Assembly (NCBI GenBank): GCA_029945445.1
Contig: JAQSCO010000063.1
Location: 1 to 50,832, forward strand
Source: Lacunisphaera sp.
GTDB taxonomy: Bacteria > Verrucomicrobiota > Verrucomicrobiia > Opitutales > Opitutaceae
Length of the DNA: 50,832 nt
Direction: 5' to 3'
The first letter of the stretch is position 1, and each line of letters opens with the position of its first letter. A program made the position numbers and the translations under genes. Shown one piece after another: positions 21,527-31,855 of this stretch. A model generated the notes under the pieces. The model saw nothing but the letters and a program-made list of their open reading frames with translations, had not been told where the DNA came from and did not search any database.

Positions 21527-22483
21527 ATGAATCGGACCGACCGGCTTGTCGCGATGGTGCTGCACCTGCAGGGGCGGCGCGTCGTGCGCGCCAGCGAGCT
21601 GGCGGAGCATTTCAGCATCACGGAGCGCACGGTCTACCGCGACATCGCCGCGCTCGGCGAGGCGGGCGTGCCGATCGTCGGCGAGGCGGGTGTGGGTTAC
21701 TGCCTGCTCAAGGGCTACCAGCTGCCGCCGGTGATGTTCACGGCCGACGAGGCCACGTCGCTGTTCGTCGGCGGGGAGCTCGTGAAGCAGTTCACCGACG
21801 CCTCGCTGCAGGCGCCGATGGCCACCGCGCTCGACAAACTCCGCGCCGTGCTGCCGCGCGACCGGCAGGACCACGTCGAGCGGCTCGTGTCGCGCACGGT
21901 GATCTACGGCCAGGCCTCGCGCGGCTCCGCGCCCGAGGCCGTGGCCCAGCGCTGGCTGCTGCCGGTGCAGCAGGGCGTGGTGCTGCGGCGCGTGCTGCGC
22001 CTGGCCTACCAGGGCCGCGAGCGCGCCGAGGAAACCACGCGGGACGTCGAGCCGCTCGGCGTGGTGTTCTATGGCGGCGCGTGGTATCTGGTGGCATGGT
22101 GCCGGCTGCGGCTGGACTACCGGCATTTCCGCATCGACCGCATCCGGCGGCTCGAGGTCACGCCGGTGGTGTTCGAGCTGCGCGAGGGGTTCTCGTTCAA
22201 GAAACACATGGAGGAGTCCGGCGCGCGCGAGCAGACGCTGCCGGTGCGGGTGTGGTTCCACCGCAAGGCGCAGGAGCGCGCGCGGCGCGAGAGCTTCGCC
22301 ACGCTCATCGAGGAGAAGGTGCGCGACGGCGGCGCGGAGTTCGCGCTGTATGCGTGGTCGCTCGAGTGGATGGCGCGCTGGCTCCTGTCGTTCGGCGACC
22401 AGGCGGAGGCGCTCGCGCCGGCCAAGCTGCGGGCGCTGGTGCGGGCCGAGGCGGCGAAGATCGCTCAGCTGCACACGGATTAA
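21527..22483 (+). CDS. WYL-domain transcriptional regulator (YafY family)
   Basis: The 318-residue product has an N-terminal helix-turn-helix of the HTH_11 type (residues 1-60; ASELAEHFSITERTVYRDIAAL), a middle region, and a WYL ligand-sensing domain near residues 150-220 with the hallmark GGAWYLVAWCRLR and HFRIDRIRRLE. Such proteins usually repress a neighbouring gene in response to a small ligand. The next gene is an SRPBCC protein 98 bp downstream, a common pairing. A palindrome at 22499 lies exactly between them and is a candidate operator. Confidence 0.93.
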   Translation: MNRTDRLVAMVLHLQGRRVVRASELAEHFSITERTVYRDIAALGEAGVPIVGEAGVGYCLLKGYQLPPVMFTADEATSLFVGGELVKQFTDASLQAPMATALDKLRAVLPRDRQDHVERLVSRTVIYGQASRGSAPEAVAQRWLLPVQQGVVLRRVLRLAYQGRERAEETTRDVEPLGVVFYGGAWYLVAWCRLRLDYRHFRIDRIRRLEVTPVVFELREGFSFKKHMEESGAREQTLPVRVWFHRKAQERARRESFATLIEEKVRDGGAEFALYAWSLEWMARWLLSFGDQAEALAPAKLRALVRAEAAKIAQLHTD

Positions 22484-22498
22484 CCGCAACTTAACCCT

Positions 22499-22518
22499 CC
22501 TGACATAGGGTTGTCAGG
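22499..22518. promoter_or_regulatory. Candidate operator between the WYL regulator and SRPBCC genes
   Basis: CCTGACATAGGGTTGTCAGG contains the inverted half-sites CTGACA and TGTCAG separated by six bases. A TATAAC box follows at 22528. The site is where a regulator controlling the downstream SRPBCC gene would be expected to bind. Assignment to the WYL protein is inference. Confidence 0.5.
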
Positions 22519-22581
22519 GGAGGGTGCTATAACCGGAGCGCGGGCGCCGCCCGCCCGTTTCAACCCTCCCCGCCGTTACCC

Positions 22582-23028
22582 ATGAACATCCGCACCATCG
22601 CCCTCACCGTGTCCGCGCCGCGTGACACCGTTTTCAATTTCCTGGCCGACATCGAGAACCTGCCGCAGTGGGCCGGCGCGTGGTGCGAGCGCCTCGCGCT
22701 CGAGCGCGGCCGCTGGTGGGCGCTGACCGCGGAGGGCGAGCAGGTGGTGGACATGGAGACGAGCGCCGGCACGGGCGTGATCGACCTGCGCACCGGCCCG
22801 TCGCCCGAGCGGCTGACCCCGGTGCCGATCCGCGTGGTGGCGCTCTCGCCCCGGCGCACGCTGGTGAGTTTCATCGTGATCGCGTCACCGGAGCAGACGG
22901 AGGAGGCCTTCACCCTTCGCCACGACCGGTGGCTGACGGCGGCCCGCGGGTTGCTCCGCCGTTTCAGCGGCGGCGAGCTGCACATGGCGGAGCCCGCCGC
23001 CGAATATCTGGCGCTGGGCTTGAACTGA
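22582..23028 (+). CDS. SRPBCC-domain protein
   Basis: The 148-residue cytoplasmic protein begins with the typical SRPBCC start VSAPRDTVFNFLADIENLPQWAG and continues with alternating beta strands and a terminal helix. There is no signal peptide. It follows the WYL regulator on the same strand, separated by the palindrome at 22499, and is probably its target. These proteins bind hydrophobic ligands; the ligand is unknown. It converges with the BASS transporter gene, 7 bp apart. Confidence 0.85.
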   Translation: MNIRTIALTVSAPRDTVFNFLADIENLPQWAGAWCERLALERGRWWALTAEGEQVVDMETSAGTGVIDLRTGPSPERLTPVPIRVVALSPRRTLVSFIVIASPEQTEEAFTLRHDRWLTAARGLLRRFSGGELHMAEPAAEYLALGLN

Positions 23029-23035
23029 GCACGGT

Positions 23036-23968
23036 TCAGCCGCGGCGCCGGTCGCGCCAGCGCCACCAGCCGGCGAGCACACTGCCGATCACCGAGTGGA
23101 ACACGCTCGAGATCGCGCACGGCACGGCCGTGAGCGGGTCGGCGAAATGCCGGCGGGCCAGCACGACGCCGAGGCCGGAGTTCTGCATGCCCACCTCGAT
23201 CGAGACGGTGCGGGCCACGACCTGTTCCCAGCCGGTTAGCCGCGCCGCGAGATAGCCGAGGCCGAAGCCGCCGGCGTGCAGGCAGAACACCGCGCCGAGC
23301 AACCGCCCGGCCGCGGACTGCACGGCGGTTGCGCTGGCGCCGATGATACTGGCGCAGATGAGGGCAATGACGATGACCGACACCAGCGGCAGTCCGAGTT
23401 GCACCCGCTGCACGACGCGCGGGGCAAGCCGGTTCACCCAGAGGCCGGCCACCACCGGCAGCACCACGACCTGGCAGGTGCTCCAGAAAAGACCCAGCGC
23501 GTCGACTTTCACCAGCGTGCCCGCCAGCCAGGAAGTCAGCAAGGGCGTCATGAACACCGCGGCGAAGGTGGAGCACATGGTCATTACCACCGAGAGGCAG
23601 ACGTTGGCTCCGGCGAGGTAGGTGACGACGTTCGACGCGGTGCCGCCCGGGCAGCAGGCAACGAGGATCAGGCCGACGGCGAAGGGTGTCTCGAGGCCGA
23701 ACAACCGGCCGAGTGACCAGCCGAGAAAAGGCATGATGGTGAACTGCGCCAGGAATCCCAGCGCCACCGCCTTGGGCATCCGGGTCACGGCGCGGAAATC
23801 ATCGAAGGTCAGCGTCAGGCCCATGCCGAGCATGATCACGGCGAGGCCCCACACGATCCACGGTCCGGAAAACCAGGTGAACCAAGCCGGCTGGAACAGC
23901 GCGATGATGCCGCCGGCCAGCACCCACACGGGAAAGGCGTTCGTGAGCAAGGTGAGCACGCGCGACAT
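23036..23968 (-). CDS. Bile acid:sodium symporter family (BASS/SBF) transporter
   Basis: The 310-residue inner-membrane protein has nine to ten hydrophobic segments and the SBF family features: LGMGLTLTFDDFRAV near residue 45, CCPGGTASNVVTYLA near residue 107, and SIEVGMQNSGLGVVLA near residue 258. The two motifs with small polar residues form the crossed-helix sodium sites in this fold. Bacterial members move organic anions such as pantoate, 2-keto acids or sulfonates; the substrate here is not determinable. It is a single gene. Confidence 0.93.
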   Translation of the reverse strand: MSRVLTLLTNAFPVWVLAGGIIALFQPAWFTWFSGPWIVWGLAVIMLGMGLTLTFDDFRAVTRMPKAVALGFLAQFTIMPFLGWSLGRLFGLETPFAVGLILVACCPGGTASNVVTYLAGANVCLSVVMTMCSTFAAVFMTPLLTSWLAGTLVKVDALGLFWSTCQVVVLPVVAGLWVNRLAPRVVQRVQLGLPLVSVIVIALICASIIGASATAVQSAAGRLLGAVFCLHAGGFGLGYLAARLTGWEQVVARTVSIEVGMQNSGLGVVLARRHFADPLTAVPCAISSVFHSVIGSVLAGWWRWRDRRRG

Positions 23969-24011
23969 GGCCGGCAGTGAGCCGGAGACTCCAGATCTTG
24001 GCCAGTCCGAT

Positions 24012-24036
24012 TGTAGGGCGGGATCGCTGATCCCGC
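24012..24036. repeat. Half palindromic element, TGTAGGG type
   Basis: TGTAGGGCGGGAT is followed by CGCTG and ATCCCGC, one full hairpin with the family's left end. The second hairpin and right end are missing. It lies between the BASS gene start and the VOC gene stop. Confidence 0.7.
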
Positions 24037-24043
24037 TCTGCAG

Positions 24044-24535
24044 TTACTTTTCCGCCAGCAGCGACTGCAGGTCCAGCCGGGCCGTCATCATGGCGAGGCC
24101 GCCCTGGGCGTCGCGCGGCCACTGGGCCTCGGGCCGGTCCCAGTAAAGTTCGACGCCGTTCTGGTCGGGATCCCGCAGGTAGAGCGCCTCGCTCACGCCG
24201 TGGTCCGATGCGCCGTCGAGCGGGATCTTCGCCTTCACGAGCCGGCGCAGCGCGTCGGCCAGGGCGGCACGGGTTGGGTAAAGGATGGCGGTGTGAAAGA
24301 GCCCCGTGCTGCCGGAGGGCGGCGGCGAACCGCCGAGGCTTTCCCAGGTGTTCAGGCCGATGTGGTGGTGGTAGCCGCCGGCCGAAATGAACGCCGCCTG
24401 CGGGCCGTAGCGCTGGGTGACCTCGAAGCCCAGCACGCCGACATAGAAGTCGAGCGCGCGCGGCAGGTCGGCGACCTTCAGGTGGACGTGGCCGATGCGG
24501 ACACCGGCGGCGATGGACGGATTTTTCTCAGGCAT
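24044..24535 (-). CDS. VOC-family (glyoxalase/dioxygenase) protein
   Basis: The 163-residue product is a vicinal oxygen chelate enzyme similar to CatE-type extradiol dioxygenases. Metal-ligand positions are visible: His in IGHVHLKVADL, His in YHHHIGLNTW, and Glu in NGVELYWDRPE. The ATG at 24535 gives the usual N-terminus; the open frame upstream has no domain. The usual CatE protein is longer (two VOC modules), so this is a one-module form with a short C-terminal tail. The substrate is unknown. Confidence 0.88.
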   Translation of the reverse strand: MPEKNPSIAAGVRIGHVHLKVADLPRALDFYVGVLGFEVTQRYGPQAAFISAGGYHHHIGLNTWESLGGSPPPSGSTGLFHTAILYPTRAALADALRRLVKAKIPLDGASDHGVSEALYLRDPDQNGVELYWDRPEAQWPRDAQGGLAMMTARLDLQSLLAEK

Positions 24536-24587
24536 GGGCCGGAGATTAATCGGTTTGGACGTTTCTGCAACGCGCCGGTGAATCCGC

Positions 24588-24851
24588 TCAGGTCTTCGCG
24601 CTGTTGTCGCAGTTGATGTGGGCGCGGCGCCGCTGGGCCGTGTAATTGCGCATCTGGGCGGCGAAGATCTTATTGCGGGGCACGGCGCCGGCATTCACGG
24701 GGCCGGTGGCCTCGGCCTCCTCGGCCGCCGCCGCGGTGGCGATCAGCACGAGCAGTTCGGCCTTGTCGGGCAGGCGCTGGGCCGGAAAGCGGGCATGCGC
24801 CGCCATCCAGCGGAGGGTTTGCAGCAAGGGGGTCTGGGTGGTGTCGGGCAC
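24588..24851 (-). CDS. Small hypothetical protein
   Basis: An 87-residue frame with a GTG start, ending NYTAQRRRAHINCDNSAKT. It contains an alanine-rich helix (LVLIATAAAAEEAEATG) and a basic C-terminus. I do not recognise a family. It fills an otherwise empty gap between the VOC gene and the ABC-F gene. Support is codon-like composition and position only. Confidence 0.45.
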   Translation of the reverse strand: MPDTTQTPLLQTLRWMAAHARFPAQRLPDKAELLVLIATAAAAEEAEATGPVNAGAVPRNKIFAAQMRNYTAQRRRAHINCDNSAKT

Positions 24852-24922
24852 GGGCGGAGAGTGCGGGGAGCCGGGCGGCGAAGTCAATCCATGCAATCCG
24901 AGCGGGAATGGCCCAGGAAACA

Positions 24923-24966
24923 CACGAAAAGACACGAAATTTTGGTGTTATTTCGTGTCTTTCGTG
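24923..24966. repeat. AT-rich inverted repeat upstream of the ABC-F gene
   Basis: CACGAAAAGACACGAAAT at 24923 pairs with ATTTCGTGTCTTTCGTG at 24950 except for one extra A, around a nine-base loop. It is strongly AT-rich compared with its surroundings and is followed by six A residues. It lies in the 5' region of the ABC-F gene. Confidence 0.8.
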
Positions 24967-25030
24967 GGCAAAAAATCCTCCGCGCTTTGGGTTGCACCGG
25001 CGGAGCGGGAGCCTACGTTCGCCAATTCGC

Positions 25031-26839
<1,809 letters not shown>

Positions 26840-26983
26840 CCGGCGCCGTGCTCGCCGGGCCGTTTGGCCGGACCGACGCCGGGCCGGATGTCGCGCGTGT
26901 CGTTGTCGAAGCCGGGGTTCTCGACGTCCTTCACGTCGAAGTCCTTCTCAGCTATGATGCTCACATCCATCAGCGTGATGTTC

Positions 26984-27094
26984 CGATGGGGCTGTCAGGC
27001 CGACCTCGACCATAACGGCCTGCACGTCATCAGCCCGCTCGACTGGAAAACCCTCCTCGCGTTCGCGGACCGGCATCTGTCGCCGGGGAAGTGA
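26984..27094 (+). pseudogene. Possible C-terminal remnant of a CE15/alpha-beta hydrolase
   Basis: A short frame reads RWGCQADLDHNGLH, then VISPLDWKTLLAFADRHL and a stop. The His...DW..LL.FADRHL pattern resembles the end of CE15-type or related alpha/beta hydrolases. There is no matching N-terminus upstream, where the ABC-F gene ends. This is a weak, motif-only call; chance similarity is possible. Confidence 0.3.
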
Positions 27095-27104
27095 GGAGCG
27101 CGGC

Positions 27105-28124
27105 TCAGCGTTTCGCTTCGGCGAGGCGCGCGTCGATCTGGCCCTGCAACAGCTTGGCGGCCCGCTCGCTGGCGTCGACGGCGGCGGACTTGAAGCTCAT
27201 GTCGCGGGTGTAGCCGACAAACGGCAGCCACGCTTCGGAGCGCAGGCGGCGGCGCGTGCTCACCAAATCGAAGATCGGGTCGGCGTTGATCCGCGCCAGT
27301 TCGGAATCAGGTTCCGTCGCGGGCAGGGGCAGGCCGAGCGCGGCGCCGATGATGCGGGCCATCAGCAGGTGGCCGGCGTCGCCGGGATGCACGCCGTCCT
27401 TGGCGAAGGTGAACGTCGGTTTGGTCGCCCGGCGGGCGGCGAGGGCGGCGGCCATCGGCGTGTGCAGGTCGATGACGGTCACACCGGCAAGACCGTGCCG
27501 GGACATCTCCGCCGCGGCGAATTCCGCGAGCACGCCGTCGTAGCCTTCGTAGAAGGCGGAGCCGTAGCCGAACCTGGCCGCCGTGGCCGGCACCGTCTTG
27601 CCGGCGAGCGGCACCGGGTCAAACACGGGCGGGGTGATCAGGATGAGCTCGGCGCCGGTGGCGCGGACGGTCGCGATGAGCTGCCGCACGCCGTCGTTGA
27701 ACGCCGCGAGCCGCTCGGGCGACGAAGGCGCGTAGATGCCGTCGTTCATCCCATAGCAGGCGAGGACGAGCTGCGGTTTCGCGGCCTTCAGCGCGCGATC
27801 GAGCCGTTCCAACGCGCACGGGCGGGGATAAGTTGCGCCCGGCTCTGTCAAGCCCGACACCGTCTCGCTCGAGAGCCCGATGCTGATGAGGTCGCACTTC
27901 GCGCCGGGCGCGAGGCGCTGCAGGTAATACTCGAGGAAGGTGACGTAGCGGCCGTCCTGCGTGATGCTGTCGCCGAGGACCAGGACACGCTTGCCGGCCA
28001 GCGGATTCGCCGCCGGGGCGAGGGCGGTGGAAGCCGGCGGCGCGGCGGGGATGATCGGTTGGCTGGTGCAGCCGGCGGCGAACAGCAGCGCGGCGGCGAG
28101 GAGGGCAGTGAACACGCGGGGCAT
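27105..28124 (-). CDS. SGNH/GDSL hydrolase lipoprotein
   Basis: The 339-residue product starts with a lipoprotein signal peptide; the lipobox is LFAAGC with Cys19. It then has SGNH hydrolase blocks: VLGDSITQDG (block I, nucleophile Ser), CYGMNDGIY (block III, Asn) and KDGVHPGDAGH (block V, Asp and His). It is probably an envelope esterase or acetyl hydrolase acting on sugars or peptidoglycan. The C-terminal about 70 residues after LPLPATEP form a helical extension. The ATG at 28124 is chosen because the signal peptide starts there. It lies 52 bp downstream of the PEPCK gene on the same strand. Confidence 0.92.
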   Translation of the reverse strand: MPRVFTALLAAALLFAAGCTSQPIIPAAPPASTALAPAANPLAGKRVLVLGDSITQDGRYVTFLEYYLQRLAPGAKCDLISIGLSSETVSGLTEPGATYPRPCALERLDRALKAAKPQLVLACYGMNDGIYAPSSPERLAAFNDGVRQLIATVRATGAELILITPPVFDPVPLAGKTVPATAARFGYGSAFYEGYDGVLAEFAAAEMSRHGLAGVTVIDLHTPMAAALAARRATKPTFTFAKDGVHPGDAGHLLMARIIGAALGLPLPATEPDSELARINADPIFDLVSTRRRLRSEAWLPFVGYTRDMSFKSAAVDASERAAKLLQGQIDARLAEAKR

Positions 28125-28176
28125 GAGCACAGCGAACACCAGACAGTCCGCTCGCGCAAGCAACTGCCGGCGCAGC

Positions 28177-31100
28177 CTAATCCTTGCCGAGACTCGCGGC
28201 GATGGCGGGCTCGGCGCCGAGGGTGCCGGTGAGCTGGGCGAGATACTCCGGCTCCTTCGTCGCCCGGGCCGCGGCGCGCACGCCGGCCAGCCGGGCCTTG
28301 ATGTCGAGCCGCGCGGCAACGTCGGCGTAGTTGGGCCGGGCGAGGAAATTCTCGAGATAGGCGGCCTGGCGGGCGAGCAGGTGGGCGTCGATCGCGCGCT
28401 GGGCCTCGAGCCGGGCGCGATACCAGTCGCTGATGCGCAGGGACTCGCGCGTGAACAGCGCGCGGAACGCCGGGTCGGCGGGGCCGCGGCCTTCCCACGC
28501 CCCGTCGCGCATGATGTGCAGCAGCGCGCGCAGCGGCGGACAGGCCTGCTCGATCGAGCCGTCGGCAAAATAATGGCCGGCGGCGGCGCGCATCGCGCCG
28601 ACGATGTTATCCACGCCGTCGGCGAAGACCTCGGGGTCCTGCCGCTCGGGCTGGAGGAACTCGGCGTCGAAGACCGCGCTCGGGTTGCCGAGCACGCGGC
28701 CGCAGTAGGTCTGCACGAAGCGCGCGGTCACGCGCCAGCCGAGCCGGCTGGCGAGGACGGTCCGGCCCTGGTGCGCGAAGTCCGCGCAGCGCTCGAGGTG
28801 GCCGCCGGCGATGAGGGCCGCCGGCTCGCGCTCGGGCGGCGTCATGCGGCACCAGATCTCGGGGACGAGCAGGCTGATGTCGTGGTCGACGCGGTGGTGC
28901 GGGCCGACCCAGCCGGCGGCGGTGGAGAAGATGGGCAGGCCGGTGAGGATGTAGGAGGTGAGCGCGGCGTTGAGGTCGTAAATCGGCGGCAGGGCGTTGA
29001 ACGGACCTTTGGTCAGCGCACCTTCCGAGCCGGCGCCGGTGGTCGAGGGCGACTTGCCGGTGAGGCTCGCAATCAAATCCATGAACGCTTCGGGCACTTC
29101 CTGGTAATGGATCGGGCCGAACACGCAGAGCGGTCGGATGCCCGCCTCGGGCGGGTTGAGCCGGCGGCCCATGAGCACGGAGCCGACGGGGAAGGGCGCG
29201 GCGGCGTCGGCGGCGAGGCGGCGGTAGAGCCGCGCGCCGGTGCGCGCGAGGTAGGCGGAGCGAGGATCCTCGAGATCGGGCCGGTTCTGAAGATAGCGCG
29301 GGTTCTTCGAGGGCTTGCCGTCCACGATGCGCGGGTGCGACGGCGCGACCATGAAGTCCGGCTGGCCGGCGGCGAGGAAGGCGTGGAAGCACGCGCGCAT
29401 CGGCTCGGTGTATTCCTCGAAGCGCAGCGCGTCCTCGGTGAGGGCGCGGACGTTGTCCTGCGTCAGCGCCTCATAGTTGGAGAAGAACCCGCCGGTGCCG
29501 CTGAAATCGCGCTCCGTGCGCTTGTCGTAGCCGCGCACGATGGCGTCGTCCGGCCGCTGGAAGAGCCGGAGCTCGCAGTTGTGGACGAACTTGAGCGAGG
29601 GCTCGATGACCCAGGCCGGCAGGCCGGGCACCGCACTGCGCGGCGCGACGGTCGAGGCGGTGATGTCGTCCTCGACCTGGATTTTTTCCGCCGGCGCGAA
29701 ATCCGAGCGCAGCGTGAAGGTGCGCCAGCCGCCCTCGCGGGTGTAGCCGACGCGGAGGTAGTGCGTGAGGAGCCGCTCGGAATTGTATTTCAGCTCGTGG
29801 CCCGGGCTGGCGTTAATCGCGTCGACGCTGAAGCGCTGGCGCCAGTGGTCGCCCCACGAGGGCTTGTAGAGGCGCTTGAGCAGCAGCACGAGGTCGCGGA
29901 TGGAACGCGGAATGGCCTCGAGCCAGGCGTTGTATTCCTCGGTGTAGTCGGGACTGCGACTGAGGAGCTTGACGACCGAGCCGAGCGAACGCTGGGGGCT
30001 GAGGATGGGGCGGGCGCGGACGGCCTGGCCCCTGGGCGAGTGGAAGCGTTTGGTGTAGTCGCGTTTCAGGATGGCCTCGACGGCGTCGAGGTCGCGCGCG
30101 AGGTCGTTGACGAACACCGGGCCGGTGAACATCGCGTCGGAGATCGGCTTGGAAATCTCGGACTTGCCGCCGCCCGAGACGGTGCAGGGCTTGTGACAGA
30201 GCAGGCCCTCGGCCTGCGTGCCGCGCAGGCGCCAGCGGCGGCTGTCCTCGGGCTTGACCATCTCGACCTTGTAGCCGGAGGGGAGCACGTAGGTGAAACC
30301 GGGCAGCAGCTTGAGCGTTTGCGCCGCGCCACCGGGCCCGGTCCAGGCGATGCGCTGCGTGCGGAGGTCAAAGCGCGCGTCGGCCGGCACGTAGCTGACG
30401 TTCGGGAAAAGCCGGTCGCGCGCCCAGCCGCCCGGCTGCAGCTCCGCGTGGCCGGCGAGCAGCCGGAGCGCCTCCGCGAAGGTGTGGTCCACGTCGGGCA
30501 GGTTGCTGTTGAGCTGGAAGTCCTCGCCGAGGTCGTAGCTCGGGAAGACAATCGCGCCACCCGCGTGCTCCTCCTCGGCGCGGCCGAGCAGGTTGGCGGC
30601 GAAGCTGATCTGGGTCTTCACCTCCTTCTTGCAGTAGCCGAAATAATTGTCGGAGATGAGCGTGAGGACGACGCCCGCGGCGCTGCGGGCAGTGAGCTTG
30701 AAGGGCGCACCGTCGTTGTAGGGCTCGTCGGCGGATTTCCAGCACATGCCGTCGCGCTGCTGGCGGGGGGTGGCATCGGTGTGGGCGGGGAGGCCGAGGT
30801 CGCGCTTGGTGACGCCGTTGAGGTGTGGCGCGAGGATGATGCAGCCGGTGTGGCCGGACCAGCCCGCGGGATCGAGGGCGGCGTCGTGGTCGGGCAGGTT
30901 GGGATCGCCGGCGTTGCCGAAGATGCTTTCGACGAAGTCGAGGTTGGCCACGAGGCTGCCGGGGGCGAAGAAGCGTGTCTCCATCGAGCGTTGCGGCGTG
31001 AAGCCCGGCACGGCGGGCACGACGACCGGGCGCAGGTGGAGCGAGACGAAGGTCTCGGCCGCGGCGGGCGCGGCGGAAGTGAAGGGGAGGCGGAGGTATT

Positions 31101-31635
31101 CGGCCGGCGGGTTCAGCGCGTGCGCGAGCAGGCGGCCGAAGACGGCGGCGGGCACGGCCTTCTTGTCGTCGGGAATGGGCAGGCCGCCCTCGGTGACGTG
31201 GAAGATGCCCGACGTCGTGCGGCGGTCGCTGCGCGGGTTGTGCAGCACGCCCTGGCGGACGCGCTGCGAGGTGAGGATGCTGCTGCGATGTTCGTCGCGG
31301 CCCGGCGGGAGCGAGAGCGCGCGGGCGAGGCCGGGGCGGTCGAGGACGAGCGTGATGGGCGGCAGGCGCGGGGCGTTGTCGGCGCCGTCCAGGATGTCGT
31401 AGATGTAATTCTGGATGCGCTGGTCGACCGGGCAAAGGTGACGGGTGCGCGCGCGGTCCTTCTCGCGACTAAGGGTGAGGAAGTGGTCGACGAAACCCGC
31501 GGTGAGACGGTCGTCGCCCGGGAGCGTCACGCCCGGCTGGCCGATCTCATGGAGCTTGAGGTTGAGGTAGGCCAGCAGCCGCGGGTCGGCGGGATCGGGG
31601 ACAGGGGACAGGGTCTGGGCGGCGGCGGAGGACAT
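28177..31635 (-). CDS. PPi-type phosphoenolpyruvate carboxykinase
   Basis: The 1152-residue cytoplasmic protein resembles the PPi-dependent PEP carboxykinases of Propionibacterium and Entamoeba. These interconvert oxaloacetate plus pyrophosphate with PEP, CO2 and phosphate. Length fits that family and is about twice that of ATP- or GTP-PEPCK. Visible segments are SDNYFGYCKKEVKTQ (residues 328-341), EEEHAGGAIVFPSY, a P-loop-like CTVSGGGKSEISK (484-496), ILSPQRSLGSVVKLL, and near residue 870 SLTGKSPSTTGAGSEGALTK. The NYFGYCKK and SGGGKS segments plausibly replace the metal-lysine and kinase-1a motifs of classical PEPCK; that mapping is my inference. The ATG at 31635 fits the family start; the upstream frame is unsupported. 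PPDK at 35561 would complement it. The call rests on recalled family resemblance, not a search. Confidence 0.75.
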   Translation of the reverse strand: MSSAAAQTLSPVPDPADPRLLAYLNLKLHEIGQPGVTLPGDDRLTAGFVDHFLTLSREKDRARTRHLCPVDQRIQNYIYDILDGADNAPRLPPITLVLDRPGLARALSLPPGRDEHRSSILTSQRVRQGVLHNPRSDRRTTSGIFHVTEGGLPIPDDKKAVPAAVFGRLLAHALNPPAEYLRLPFTSAAPAAAETFVSLHLRPVVVPAVPGFTPQRSMETRFFAPGSLVANLDFVESIFGNAGDPNLPDHDAALDPAGWSGHTGCIILAPHLNGVTKRDLGLPAHTDATPRQQRDGMCWKSADEPYNDGAPFKLTARSAAGVVLTLISDNYFGYCKKEVKTQISFAANLLGRAEEEHAGGAIVFPSYDLGEDFQLNSNLPDVDHTFAEALRLLAGHAELQPGGWARDRLFPNVSYVPADARFDLRTQRIAWTGPGGAAQTLKLLPGFTYVLPSGYKVEMVKPEDSRRWRLRGTQAEGLLCHKPCTVSGGGKSEISKPISDAMFTGPVFVNDLARDLDAVEAILKRDYTKRFHSPRGQAVRARPILSPQRSLGSVVKLLSRSPDYTEEYNAWLEAIPRSIRDLVLLLKRLYKPSWGDHWRQRFSVDAINASPGHELKYNSERLLTHYLRVGYTREGGWRTFTLRSDFAPAEKIQVEDDITASTVAPRSAVPGLPAWVIEPSLKFVHNCELRLFQRPDDAIVRGYDKRTERDFSGTGGFFSNYEALTQDNVRALTEDALRFEEYTEPMRACFHAFLAAGQPDFMVAPSHPRIVDGKPSKNPRYLQNRPDLEDPRSAYLARTGARLYRRLAADAAAPFPVGSVLMGRRLNPPEAGIRPLCVFGPIHYQEVPEAFMDLIASLTGKSPSTTGAGSEGALTKGPFNALPPIYDLNAALTSYILTGLPIFSTAAGWVGPHHRVDHDISLLVPEIWCRMTPPEREPAALIAGGHLERCADFAHQGRTVLASRLGWRVTARFVQTYCGRVLGNPSAVFDAEFLQPERQDPEVFADGVDNIVGAMRAAAGHYFADGSIEQACPPLRALLHIMRDGAWEGRGPADPAFRALFTRESLRISDWYRARLEAQRAIDAHLLARQAAYLENFLARPNYADVAARLDIKARLAGVRAAARATKEPEYLAQLTGTLGAEPAIAASLGKD

Positions 31636-31855
31636 GGATGCGCGGAAGCGCTTGGAAGTTAAGACGGCGAAGCTTGGGCGGGGCAATGCGGAAGCGGGTT
31701 TCAGACCAACGGCGGCGAAAATATGTGACACGAGCCGGCAGAGGACAGAAGTCTGAGGCCAGGAGCCAGAACCTGCGCGGCAGTTATTCACCCCAGTGCG
31801 GATTTCAGGGAAGGGGCTATAGTGGTGGGTTCAAGGATGCGGTTGCATCGATCCC

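Noticed and set aside
22511..22533. TTGTCA and TATAAC as -35 and -10 boxes of the SRPBCC gene
   Set aside because: Spacing is only 11 bases. I kept the palindrome as a candidate operator and did not call a promoter.
28177..31635. Classical ATP- or GTP-dependent PEP carboxykinase
   Set aside because: The protein is twice as long and lacks the standard GLSGTGKTT or FPSACGKTN loops. The PPi-type family fits better.
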